This document shows positions 1-5,615 of a stretch of DNA of 5,615 nucleotides, piece after piece (within the stretch, counting starts at the first letter, position 1; every line of letters begins with the position of its first letter). A model generated the notes under the pieces. It was not told the origin of the DNA, did no database searches, and was given only the letters and a program-made list of their open reading frames with translations. The DNA is from Verrucomicrobiales bacterium (GTDB lineage: Bacteria > Verrucomicrobiota > Verrucomicrobiia > Verrucomicrobiales > DEV007): contig JALRFZ010000774.1 in NCBI GenBank assembly GCA_023253615.1, forward strand, positions 1 through 5,615. Reading direction: 5' to 3'. The position numbers and the translations under genes were made by a program.

Positions 1-125
1 GGAAACTGCGTGTTCCGCCGAATGGTTCGATCTTTTTTGACTGCGTTTGTTTCATCCCACATTACGGTTGCGCGGTATTCGCCCGTTATGCTAGAAAGTC
101 TGAATTGCGTTGCTGAAAGTTTCTT
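1..125 (-). other. Possible 3' or internal fragment of an unidentified reading frame next to the IS
   Basis: On the minus strand one frame stays open from the IS edge to the window edge, about 41 codons. Its composition is protein-like, including the stretch SSITGEYRATVMWDETNAV. I do not recognise it. Two plus-strand frames are also open for 37 to 47 codons, so openness alone proves little. GC here is about 47 percent, clearly below the rest of the window, which suggests either an intergenic stretch or DNA of other origin. If it is coding, the IS end interrupts it, and no continuation of the same frame is evident on the other side of the IS. The call is weak because the window cuts it short. 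Confidence 0.2.
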
Positions 126-126
126 T

Positions 127-150
127 GGTTCTTCTTTAAATTGAGTGGAT
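127..150 (+). repeat. Left terminal inverted repeat of the ISL3 element
   Basis: Read inward, this 24-base end matches the other end at 20 of 24 positions: identical GGTTCTTC at the tip, a variable middle of six bases, and an identical TTGAGTGGAT block (one base of the middle also matches). The TAA stop of the transposase lies inside it at positions 136-138, so this is the end distal to the transposase start. Confidence 0.85.
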
Positions 151-1386
151 GAGCCTTGGTTTGAGGTCAAGCTTGCCGCAGAAGAAGAGGATCCGGATTC
201 GGTAGCTGGCGAAGGAATGGAAGCCGCGCGCCGCCGACTTGATGCTTTGGATCTTGCTGTTGAGCCCCTCGCTCACCGCGTTTGTGATCGGGTGGCGCCA
301 CCAGGTCACCACGTTGCCGAGCTTCGCCTTGAGCATCCTCGCGACCTTCTTCATCGGATCGAGCTTGCTGTGGATTGTGTGCCGGTACCATTCCCGGAAG
401 TATTCCTCGGCTTCGGAGGAGGACTTCGGAACGACCCAGAAGAAGCGGAAGGCCTCCTTGATGAACCAAGCCCTTGAGGTCTTCAGGGCCGCGTCCTTGA
501 TGTCCCGGAAGCTCTCGTACTGTGCGTCGCTTAGGTTGTCCTCGGAGTGAAGCCAGAACCAGCGCGTCCCCTTGAGCCGGTCGTCGCCCTCCTTCAGCAG
601 ACTCCGGTGCTCCTCGGTGCGGACCCGGTTGACCCCGTCGTTGAGGTGCTTGGAGATGTGGAACTTGTCGTGGACGATCTCCGCCCCGGGCACCATCCTG
701 CGCGCTGCGTTCTCGAAGGCCTGCCACATATCCATGGCCACGGCCTTGATCGTCGCGCGGGCCTTCTCGGGGATCTTCCCCCATAGCTCGACGGCGGCCT
801 CCTCGGTTCGCCCCTGGACCACCTCGAGAACCCTGCCCCGGTCCAGATCGTTGAGCGCGGTGATGTAGTTGTGCCCTTTGAGGAAGCTCTTCTCGTCCAT
901 GCCCACGTGGCGGAGGTCCTCAAGCTTGCGCCGCTCGAGGCCGCGAGCCACCGCACGGCCCATGATCCGGTCGGCCGTCGCCCAGCCGATCTTCAACAGT
1001 GCGCAGGCCTGCGTGGTGCTCCGGGCGTTCTCCAGCACGTCGATGGCGTGGGCCTCGAAGGCGAGGGTGAAGCGCGTCATCGGATCGGCCCAGGGCACGC
1101 GGACGGTCTGCGGACCGTGCTGGGGGCACTTCGCCCTGGGGAGGCGCGCGCGAAGAACCGTCTTCAACTGCATCGTGTCGAGATGCCGCCACTCACGCCG
1201 ACGCCCGTGGTCGTAGATCGCGCAGGCCCGGCCGCATTCGGGGCAGGCCACCTTCGCGCTCGTGGTCAGTGAAAGGTCGAGGAGCAACTCGCGCGATGCC
1301 TCGTCCACCGTCACCTTCGAAACCTGCCAATCCGGTCCCAAGCCCAGGACCGACTCGAAAAACTCCTTGCTCGTCTCTTCGCTCAT
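136..1386 (-). CDS. ISL3-family DDE transposase
   Basis: This 416-residue protein is full length for the family and catalyses cut-and-paste movement of the surrounding element. An N-terminal zinc-binding region is visible as CPECGRAC (C48, C51, C55) followed by CPQHG (C87, H90). A helix-turn-helix-like region follows at about residues 115-150 (STTQACALLKIGWATADRIM). The catalytic DDE triad is most likely D164 in HVGMDEKSF, D219 in VAMDMWQAF, and E373 in TNAVSEGLNSKIQSIK, which is the ISL3 C-terminal signature. It ends in the typical FFCGKLDLKP tail. No frameshift or internal stop is seen, so it appears active. ATG at 1386 follows an AGGA placed 12 bases upstream, a slightly long spacing; an in-frame alternative was not needed. 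The stop lies inside the terminal repeat. The gene is GC-rich like the chromosomal genes here. Family assignment is sure; the helix-turn-helix limits are approximate. Confidence 0.95.
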   Translation of the reverse strand: MSEETSKEFFESVLGLGPDWQVSKVTVDEASRELLLDLSLTTSAKVACPECGRACAIYDHGRRREWRHLDTMQLKTVLRARLPRAKCPQHGPQTVRVPWADPMTRFTLAFEAHAIDVLENARSTTQACALLKIGWATADRIMGRAVARGLERRKLEDLRHVGMDEKSFLKGHNYITALNDLDRGRVLEVVQGRTEEAAVELWGKIPEKARATIKAVAMDMWQAFENAARRMVPGAEIVHDKFHISKHLNDGVNRVRTEEHRSLLKEGDDRLKGTRWFWLHSEDNLSDAQYESFRDIKDAALKTSRAWFIKEAFRFFWVVPKSSSEAEEYFREWYRHTIHSKLDPMKKVARMLKAKLGNVVTWWRHPITNAVSEGLNSKIQSIKSAARGFHSFASYRIRILFFCGKLDLKPRLIHSI

Positions 1387-1427
1387 CCGGTAATCTCATC
1401 CTGAGGCCCCGGGGCGTTCAAGCACGG

Positions 1428-1451
1428 ATCCACTCAAATCGACGAAGAACC
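1428..1451 (-). repeat. Right terminal inverted repeat of the ISL3 element
   Basis: This is the partner of the left end, 20 of 24 bases identical, lying upstream of the transposase start. About 41 bases separate its inner edge from the ATG, so the transposase promoter must lie in or next to this repeat. A run of eight T starts three bases outside the tip (1454-1461). Confidence 0.85.
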
Positions 1452-1500
1452 TCTTTTTTTTCGCCCTGATCAAGCCATTGGCCCGGAAGAGGGAGTTTGC

Positions 1501-1533
1501 TAAAAACAGACAAGACCGCGACACGTCGCGGCC
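1501..1533 (-). terminator. Probable rho-independent terminator for the minus-strand genes
   Basis: Read on the minus strand, a GC-rich hairpin (CCGCGA, loop CGTG, TCGCGG; stem 1516-1531) is followed by TCTTGTCTGTTTTT, an imperfect U-tract. It sits about 70 bases past the stop of the PDZ gene, where the leftward transcript would need to end before meeting the IS. The tract is interrupted, so strength is uncertain. Confidence 0.5.
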
Positions 1534-1569
1534 CCATTCCGATTCTTAGTTTGGTTCAGAGTTGGTGGA

Positions 1570-1593
1570 GGGACGGGAAGCGATTCCCGTCCC
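1570..1593. terminator. Perfect 10-bp stem-loop just past the PDZ gene stop
   Basis: GGGACGGGAA pairs without mismatch with TTCCCGTCCC across a GCGA loop, ending nine bases from the PDZ gene's stop codon. On the minus strand no U-tract follows it; a short T-run (1599-1603) lies on the side that would serve rightward transcription. It could be a 3'-end stabilising hairpin, or the first element of a tandem terminator with the hairpin at 1516-1531. Confidence 0.5.
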
Positions 1594-1602
1594 TTCGCTT
1601 TT

Positions 1603-2709
1603 TCAGAGGATCCCGGCCTCGGGTTCGGCCGGTTTTCCGGACTTCGGCTCGGGGTTCGGTTCGGCGGTTTTTTCGGGAAGTGGCTCGGGCATGTCGGGGA
1701 GTTTGATCTCGAGGTTGTCGAGCTTCATCACTTCGAGTTGCTTGCGTGCCTCTTCGGGCAGGGCCTCGACGCCCTTGGCGGGATCGAAGGGGCCTTCATA
1801 GACGACCTTGCCGGCGGCGTCCTTGATGACGAGGTGATGTTCGTCGTCCTTGCGGGTGAGGGTGAGCTCGCCGTGGTCGTTGTCGATGTTGAGGACGCCG
1901 GAGGTGCCGAAGACACGGAGCGGGAATCCGGGAGTGACACTGACTGCGGGCGGACGACCCTCGGGACGGGGCGCATCCTTCGCTCCGGGCCCCTCCGGCC
2001 CGGGATGCGGAGGGGCCGGAGTCTCGCGCGGCCGGTCCTGGCGATGACGCTCCATCCACTCTTTCTGCTGGCGGAGGATTTCGTCCTGTTGGCGGCGGAT
2101 CTGCTCCTGCCACTGCGAGGGATCCTGGCCGAAGTGCGGCGACATCGGGTAGCCGTGGGGATGACGCGCGGGGGCATCGAAGGGGCGGAAAAGATTCTCG
2201 TTGGCTTCTCCGAGCGTGACTTCGACGGTCTCCTCCGCACCCTTGCGGATCAGGGTGAGGGCAATTTTTTCACCGCTCTTTTCGGTGCGCACGAGGAGGG
2301 AAAGATGCTCGGGCGAGATGAGGCGCTGATCCTCGAAGCGGAGGAGGATGTCATTGCCGCGCAGGCCCGCTTGGTCCGCGGGGGAGTCGGGCATGACCTC
2401 GACGACCTGGATGCCGAAGCCCTCAGGGATCTCGAGGTGTTCGCCGAGCGCGGGATCGAGCGGATGGGTGGAGATGCCGAGCCAGGTGCGCTTTTCGAAG
2501 GAGGCTTCACGCGGAGAATGATCCGAGCGGGGTTCGCCGGGCTTGGCGCGTCCCTCGGACCGCCGCGGTTTCTCCTTCTTCGGAGCCTCGGCACTTTCCT
2601 CCGTCCCGGAAGGTTGGGGCGGAGCGGGCTTGGGATTTTCCTCGGCCCGGGAAACCGGCACAAGAAGCGCGAGGGCGGCGGTCAACGCAAGAATGACGGA
2701 GGTTCTCAT
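1603..2709 (-). CDS. Secreted PDZ-domain protein without a protease domain
   Basis: The predicted protein has 368 residues. ATG at 2709 is chosen because it begins directly with a signal peptide (MRTSVILALTAALALLVPVS, probable cleavage after SRA near residue 22); an in-frame TTG at 2748 would add 13 residues in front and bury the signal. Neither start has a clear Shine-Dalgarno. Residues 25-70 are a charged, Pro-rich linker. A PDZ domain follows at about 76-168, with EGFGIQVVEVMPDSPADQAG and LRGNDILLRFEDQ as the typical carboxylate-loop and strand region. A Gln/Arg-rich helix (about 197-225, probable coiled coil) and a second Pro-rich linker lead to a small domain at about 260-340 (GVLNIDNDHGELTLTRK, KDAAGKVVYEGPFD), a beta-rich module that I associate with verrucomicrobial and planctomycete PDZ proteins. 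The tail is Pro/Glu-rich. No trypsin-like catalytic domain is present, so it is not a DegP/HtrA protease; a scaffold or peptide-binding role in the periplasm is inferred. Confidence 0.85.
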   Translation of the reverse strand: MRTSVILALTAALALLVPVSRAEENPKPAPPQPSGTEESAEAPKKEKPRRSEGRAKPGEPRSDHSPREASFEKRTWLGISTHPLDPALGEHLEIPEGFGIQVVEVMPDSPADQAGLRGNDILLRFEDQRLISPEHLSLLVRTEKSGEKIALTLIRKGAEETVEVTLGEANENLFRPFDAPARHPHGYPMSPHFGQDPSQWQEQIRRQQDEILRQQKEWMERHRQDRPRETPAPPHPGPEGPGAKDAPRPEGRPPAVSVTPGFPLRVFGTSGVLNIDNDHGELTLTRKDDEHHLVIKDAAGKVVYEGPFDPAKGVEALPEEARKQLEVMKLDNLEIKLPDMPEPLPEKTAEPNPEPKSGKPAEPEAGIL

Positions 2710-2763
2710 GTTGGGTGTTTTGTCAGGGTCTTCGGCCGGATGAGGCAATGGGCAATAGGTCGA

Positions 2764-3273
2764 TCAGTCCTTCGGCAGCGGCACGATGACTTCCTCGCTG
2801 CGCGGACGGAAGAAACGGATGTTGGTGCCGCTCTTGGGATCGTGCCAGTGGTAGGCGTCCTGGTATTCGATGTTGAGCCGCTCGCGCGGACCGGAATCGG
2901 TCTCGATGAGGCCGCCGGAAGAGGTTTTGAGAATGGTGCCATGGCTCGAAACCGGCACGAATCGATCCGGCACCGGTGCGGCGGCTTCGGTCTGAACGAT
3001 CGCGTCGTTTTTTGCACCGGATGCGGAGGCACGGAGGCGGTCGCCATAACGAAAGAGCGCGGCGCCGAACATGACGACGGTGCAGACGAGCATGAGGGGC
3101 ACGAGCCGTCCCCATTGCATCTGCGAGGGATCCTGCGAGCGGCTGATCTCGAAGAGTTCGCGTTCGCGGTGGAGATCGGCGGCGTGATCGAACTGCAACG
3201 GTGACGGCACGAGATTCCTCAAGAGGGCCTCGAGGTCTTCGTGGTTGCCGGTTCTGTCGGGATCGTCGCTCAT
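2764..3273 (-). CDS. Single-pass membrane protein of unknown function
   Basis: This 169-residue protein has an acidic, soluble N-terminal part of about 55 residues, one membrane segment at about 56-75 (RLVPLMLVCTVVMFGAALF), and a C-terminal part of about 90 residues that would lie outside the membrane. The N-terminal region is rich in charged residues (DLHRERELFEISRSQD) and the segment is followed by RYGDRLR, consistent with but not proof of a particular topology. The distal region contains SSGGLIETDSGPRERLNIEYQDAYHWHDPKSG without a domain I recognise. Size and layout resemble anti-sigma factors, but no zinc-binding HxxxCxxC motif and no adjacent sigma-factor gene are seen, so I do not make that call. 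ATG at 3273 is preceded by AGAAAGG with almost no spacing. It is 54 bases upstream of the PDZ gene on the same strand and probably forms an operon with it. Confidence 0.75.
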   Translation of the reverse strand: MSDDPDRTGNHEDLEALLRNLVPSPLQFDHAADLHRERELFEISRSQDPSQMQWGRLVPLMLVCTVVMFGAALFRYGDRLRASASGAKNDAIVQTEAAAPVPDRFVPVSSHGTILKTSSGGLIETDSGPRERLNIEYQDAYHWHDPKSGTNIRFFRPRSEEVIVPLPKD

Positions 3274-3309
3274 CCTTTCTACGGGTAGAGCGATGCACCG
3301 GAGTATTTC

Positions 3310-3337
3310 TGTCTAAACGCGGAAGACCCGGTGAAAA
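3310..3337 (-). promoter_or_regulatory. Candidate promoter for the membrane-protein/PDZ unit
   Basis: Between alr and the membrane-protein gene, the minus strand shows TTTTCA (3337-3332) and TAGACA (3315-3310) separated by 16 bases, weak matches to -35 and -10 boxes (4 of 6 and 3 of 6). An AAAAATTTTT block (3334-3343) overlaps the -35, an AT-rich island in otherwise GC-rich DNA. This is the best candidate in the 88-base gap but only a weak one. Confidence 0.25.
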
Positions 3338-3361
3338 ATTTTTATCGATGCCCGGCCCCGC

Positions 3362-4498
3362 TCAGAGATAGACGCGCTGGACCCGGCTCGTGATGCCGGT
3401 GAGGATTTCCCAGGGAATGGTGCCGGTGCGCTCCGCGATCTCGGCGGTGGTGATTTCCTCCCTGCCTTGTGCACCCATCAGCACGGCTTCTTCCCCCCGG
3501 GAGACGAGCGGGAGGTCGGTGACGTCGACGAGAATTTGGTCCATCGTGACACGGCCGAGGAGAGGACAGCGCCGGCCTTGGATGAGGACGCTGGCTCCGG
3601 AGTGGGACAGGTGGCGCGGGTATCCGTCGCCATAACCGACCGCGAGTGTGGCGACGCGCGTGGCGCGGGTGGTAACGAAGGTGCGTCCGTAGGAGATCCC
3701 GGTGCCGGCCGGCACGTCGCGCACGAGGGTGACGCGGCTTTTCAAGGTCATCACGGGTCGCAGATCGGTCCGCTCGTCCGGGAGCGGAGAAATGCCGTAG
3801 AGGGCGAGGCCCGGGCGCACGAGAGTCATGCCCGACATCTCGTCGTGATAGCCGATCAATCCGGCGCTGTTGCCGAGATGGACATGACAATCCTCCTCCG
3901 GCGCGAGAGCCCGGACGATCGCCTGAAAGCGCGCGATCTGATCGAGGGTGAAGGTCCGGTCTTCGTCGGCGGAGGGGAAATGGCTGGCGATGCCCTCGAG
4001 CCGGCAGTGGTGGCTGCGGCGGATCGTGGCGACGAGCTCGGCGGCGTGGTCGGGCAGGCAGCCCATCCGTCCCATGCCTGTGTCGATCACGGCGTGGAGC
4101 CGGGCGATGGCGCCGAGTCGTGCGGCGGCAGCCTCGTAGGCGGCGACCTCCTCGGGGAGGGAAACGGCCCCGGAAAAGCCCCCGTCGACGAGCGGTTCCA
4201 CCTCCTCCGGAGCCGCGGGACCGAGGACGAGGATGCCCTGCTCGCGCCCGCCGGACGCGGCGCGGGCGCGCCTTGCTTCCCGCAGGTTCGCGACGCCGAA
4301 CCAGTCCGCGATTTCGCTCAGGGCCTCGACGACCTCGGGCAGGCCGTGTCCGTAGGCATCGGCCTTGACGATGGCCATCAATCCGCGGCCCGGGCCTGCG
4401 AGGCCGCGGCACCATTTGGCATTGTGACGCAGGGCTCCGAGATCAATCTCGGCCCAACAGCGCGATGGAAGGTTTTCGGATTCCGGCGACGAAATCAT
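3362..4498 (-). CDS. alr: Alanine racemase (PLP-dependent)
   Basis: This 378-residue enzyme, of normal family length, interconverts L- and D-alanine in the cytoplasm to supply D-alanine for peptidoglycan. It has the fold-type III N-terminal barrel and C-terminal beta domain. The PLP lysine is K45 in MAIVKADAYGHG, the family signature. Other hallmarks are R144 in DTGMGRMG, SHFPSADE (172-179), HLGNSAG (207-213), RPGLALYG (228-235), the catalytic tyrosine Y270 in GISYGRTF, AVGYGDGYPR (286-295) and the MDQ motif at 319-321. The start at 4498 is chosen because its ATG overlaps the TGA of the upstream helix-turn-helix gene (ATGA) and leads directly into CWAEIDLGALRHN, the usual N-terminus; a longer in-frame extension to 4777 would be a shadow of that upstream gene. 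The overlap implies translational coupling. No truncation or missing active-site residue is seen. It could in principle accept other amino acids, but nothing here suggests a broad-spectrum racemase, and no signal peptide is present. Confidence 0.96.
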   Translation of the reverse strand: MISSPESENLPSRCWAEIDLGALRHNAKWCRGLAGPGRGLMAIVKADAYGHGLPEVVEALSEIADWFGVANLREARRARAASGGREQGILVLGPAAPEEVEPLVDGGFSGAVSLPEEVAAYEAAAARLGAIARLHAVIDTGMGRMGCLPDHAAELVATIRRSHHCRLEGIASHFPSADEDRTFTLDQIARFQAIVRALAPEEDCHVHLGNSAGLIGYHDEMSGMTLVRPGLALYGISPLPDERTDLRPVMTLKSRVTLVRDVPAGTGISYGRTFVTTRATRVATLAVGYGDGYPRHLSHSGASVLIQGRRCPLLGRVTMDQILVDVTDLPLVSRGEEAVLMGAQGREEITTAEIAERTGTIPWEILTGITSRVQRVYL

Positions 4499-4977
4499 TT
4501 CCGGACGTCGAGCTCCTTCTGGATCGTGGCAAAATCCCCTTCCTCGCAGCAGCGGACGAATCCCTCGCAGAACGACTTCAGCTTGTCCCAGACGAGGCGG
4601 ATCTCTTCCGACTCCTCCCGGGAGATCTGGTTGTCCTGCGCGGCGCGCGAGACGGCATCGAGGAGTCCGGCGAACTGCTGCACGATCTGGTGGGTCGCGG
4701 GCACAACGGCATAGCCTTTGGTGGGGCAGCTCTTCGGATTTTTCACGAAGTAACCTCCGGCGCGTTGGCAGAGCCATTCGACGATGCCTTGGTGATGGGT
4801 GAGGCGCACGAGCTCATCGACCCGGTCGAGCGGATTCCGGCTGCCGGATCCCTGGCCTTCGGGAGGCTGCGCCCATTTGTAGACGAGGGAAAGGGAGACC
4901 CCGAGCTCCGAAGCGATCTCTTTGGGGCTCGCGGTGGGGCTGTCAAAGGCCTCCTTCAAGACTTCGTGCGATTCCAT
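4495..4977 (-). CDS. Helix-turn-helix protein, phage CII/CP76-like in layout, coupled to alr
   Basis: This 160-residue protein carries a predicted helix-turn-helix at about 16-36 (SPKEIASELGVSLSLVYKWA), a glycine-rich hinge (QGSGSRNPLDRVDELVRL), and a mainly helical remainder. The N-terminal pattern, including a region that follows with DELVRLTHHQGIVEWLCQRAGG, recalls the phage regulatory protein CII family (CP76, PF06892); this is from memory and unverified. Five cysteines (C70, C84, C137, C143, C144) are unusual for so short a regulator. Start choice: ATG at 4977 gives the compact domain and has AGGG about five bases upstream; an in-frame ATG at 5127 would add an Arg/Ser-rich segment of low-complexity character that overlaps the divergent gene, so I reject it. 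It ends in an ATGA overlap with alr. DNA binding is inferred from the fold; its target and role in D-alanine supply are unknown. It need not regulate alr, since co-transcription alone would explain the arrangement. Confidence 0.8.
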   Translation of the reverse strand: MESHEVLKEAFDSPTASPKEIASELGVSLSLVYKWAQPPEGQGSGSRNPLDRVDELVRLTHHQGIVEWLCQRAGGYFVKNPKSCPTKGYAVVPATHQIVQQFAGLLDAVSRAAQDNQISREESEEIRLVWDKLKSFCEGFVRCCEEGDFATIQKELDVRK

Positions 4978-5070
4978 GGTAGCCCTGAGTGTGCCCGATG
5001 CGGCACCGCCTGACAAGCGGCGAAACGGCAATGATGGTGTCGCCACGCGGGATCGCGCGCGAGCCCGGCC

Positions 5071-5099
5071 TTGCCTCGACCGGTGCCTTCGGCTAAACA
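5071..5099 (+). promoter_or_regulatory. Weak candidate promoter for the DUF1080 gene
   Basis: In the 148-base divergent gap, TTGCCT (5071-5076) and TAAACA (5094-5099) are separated by 17 bases, about 27 bases before the ATG. They match the -35 and -10 consensus at 4 and 3 of 6 positions. The rest of the gap is GC-rich and no clear operator or riboswitch was seen in it. Confidence 0.25.
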
Positions 5100-5125
5100 C
5101 GACGACAGACTTTCTCGATTTACCC

Positions 5126-5615
5126 ATGATCTGTTCCCATACGTCGTTCGCATCGGCCTTCTTTCTCGCTCTTGTCCTCTGCTGTGTTCCGGCCCGGGCC
5201 GAAGAAACAATCGACCTTTTCAATGGCAAGGATCTCACGGGCTGGGATGGCGATCCCGCGCTCTGGAAGGTGGTCGATGGGATCATCACCGGCACCTGCA
5301 CCGGACCGGGCACGCCGAAGCACAACGATTTCCTCATTTGGCGGGAGGGCACGCTCAAGGATTTCGAACTCACCGTGACGATGCGCGTCGTCGGCGACAA
5401 CAATTCGGGCATCCAATACCGCAGCCGTCCGCTCCCCGAAGTCGGCCCTTGGGCCATCGCCGGCTATCAATGCGACGTGCATCCCGCGATCGAGCACACC
5501 GGGATGACCTACGAAGAAAAGGGACGCGGCATTTTCGGGCTCAATGGGAAGAACGTGATCCTTGGTCCCGACGGCCAGCGCTGGCTCGTCGGCGAGCAGG
5601 AGCCCGTGAAGGTCG
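5126..5615 (+). CDS. Secreted DUF1080 / 3-keto-disaccharide hydrolase-like protein, 3' end outside the window
   Basis: The reading frame is open from ATG at 5126 to the window edge, giving 163 residues of an incomplete protein. A signal peptide is clear (AFFLALVLCCVPARA at residues 11-25, cleavage probably after ARA at residue 25), so the product is exported. The mature protein starts with IDLFNGKDLTGWDGDP, the hallmark opening of the DUF1080 family (3keto-disac_hyd, PF06439), followed by WKVVDGIITG, FLIWREGTLKDFELTVTMRV and NNSGIQYRS, all typical of this concanavalin-like beta-sandwich. Family members cleave 3-keto-glycosides made by sugar oxidoreductases and are abundant in Verrucomicrobiota and Planctomycetota. 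The substrate cannot be told from this part. No Shine-Dalgarno is visible before the ATG. It is transcribed away from the helix-turn-helix/alr unit. Later neighbours are unseen, so no operon can be stated. Confidence 0.9.
   Translation, partial: MICSHTSFASAFFLALVLCCVPARAEETIDLFNGKDLTGWDGDPALWKVVDGIITGTCTGPGTPKHNDFLIWREGTLKDFELTVTMRVVGDNNSGIQYRSRPLPEVGPWAIAGYQCDVHPAIEHTGMTYEEKGRGIFGLNGKNVILGPDGQRWLVGEQEPVKV

Larger units (their letters stand above)
127..1451 (-). mobile_element. Complete ISL3-family insertion sequence
   Basis: This 1325-bp element is bounded by imperfect inverted repeats whose outer ends both read GGTTCTTC, and it contains one intact transposase gene that fills nearly all of it. 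Size, single-ORF layout, terminal sequence starting GG(C/T)TCTT and the transposase type fit the ISL3 family, whose members usually make 8-bp target duplications in AT-rich sites. The 8 bases outside the left end (GTTTCTTT) and the right end (TCTTTTTT) are both T-rich but are not identical, so no clean target duplication is seen. The ends could be off by a base or two, the duplication may have mutated, or one flank may have been rearranged after insertion. There are no passenger genes. The element looks capable of transposition because the reading frame and both ends are present. Confidence 0.88.

Noticed and set aside
1393..1421. Promoter-like TTGAAC and TGAGAT, 17 bases apart, ahead of the transposase.
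   Set aside because: The -10 match is only 3 of 6 and the transcript would start at or inside the start codon, so it is not listed as a feature.
2710..2748. Upstream TTG start for the PDZ protein.
   Set aside because: It would place 13 mostly polar residues in front of a textbook signal peptide that starts exactly at the ATG at 2709.
1738..3204. A 488-codon open frame on the plus strand opposite the PDZ and membrane-protein genes.
   Set aside because: It spans two genes and their gap antisense, shows no recognisable domain, and such long mirror frames are common in high-GC DNA. The minus-strand genes have a signal peptide, PDZ domain and membrane segment instead.
2764..3273. Calling the membrane protein an anti-sigma factor.
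   Set aside because: No sigma-factor gene is adjacent and no zinc-binding anti-sigma motif is visible; only size and topology agree.
3467..4714. A 415-codon plus-strand frame opposite alr.
   Set aside because: It is the antisense shadow of a gene with every alanine racemase hallmark, and it crosses the ATGA junction into the next gene.
4499..4777. N-terminal extension of alanine racemase to 471 residues.
   Set aside because: The extra 93 residues are an out-of-frame reading of the upstream helix-turn-helix gene, and the family N-terminus begins just after the ATG at 4498.
4978..5457. N-terminal extension of the helix-turn-helix protein up to 320 residues.
   Set aside because: The added part is basic, low in complexity and lies antisense to the DUF1080 signal peptide and mature region. 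The ATG at 4977 gives a compact domain with a plausible ribosome site.

Overview
The window is GC-rich apart from its first ~125 bases. It holds one complete insertion sequence and five other protein genes, the last cut by the window edge. Gene content points to the Verrucomicrobiota: a secreted DUF1080 (3-keto-disaccharide hydrolase-like) protein, a secreted PDZ protein without a protease domain, starts with little Shine-Dalgarno signal, and high GC. That assignment is an inference from family habits, not from a marker gene.

Layout. Positions 1-126 are AT-richer flank, perhaps with the end of a broken or foreign reading frame on the minus strand. Positions 127-1451 are an ISL3-family element with ~24-bp imperfect terminal inverted repeats and one intact DDE transposase on the minus strand. 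Positions 1452-1602 are intergenic, with two hairpins; one resembles a rho-independent terminator for the minus-strand genes to its right. Next on the minus strand, in transcription order from the right, come a helix-turn-helix protein (4977-4495), alanine racemase (4498-3362), a single-pass membrane protein (3273-2764) and a PDZ protein (2709-1603). From 5126 a DUF1080 protein runs the other way and leaves the window.

How the genes relate. The helix-turn-helix gene and alr overlap by ATGA and are almost certainly translated together; alr makes D-alanine for peptidoglycan. The membrane protein and the PDZ protein are 54 bases apart and look like a second two-gene unit, both acting at or outside the inner membrane. 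Whether all four form one transcript is unclear, because 88 bases with an AT-rich patch separate alr from the membrane gene. The 148-base gap between the helix-turn-helix gene and the DUF1080 gene must hold divergent promoters.

No CRISPR array, tRNA, rRNA or recognisable defence system is seen. Most of the window is ordinary. The parts worth a second look are the IS boundaries, the unexplained left flank, the regulator-like gene coupled to alr, and the PDZ/membrane pair.
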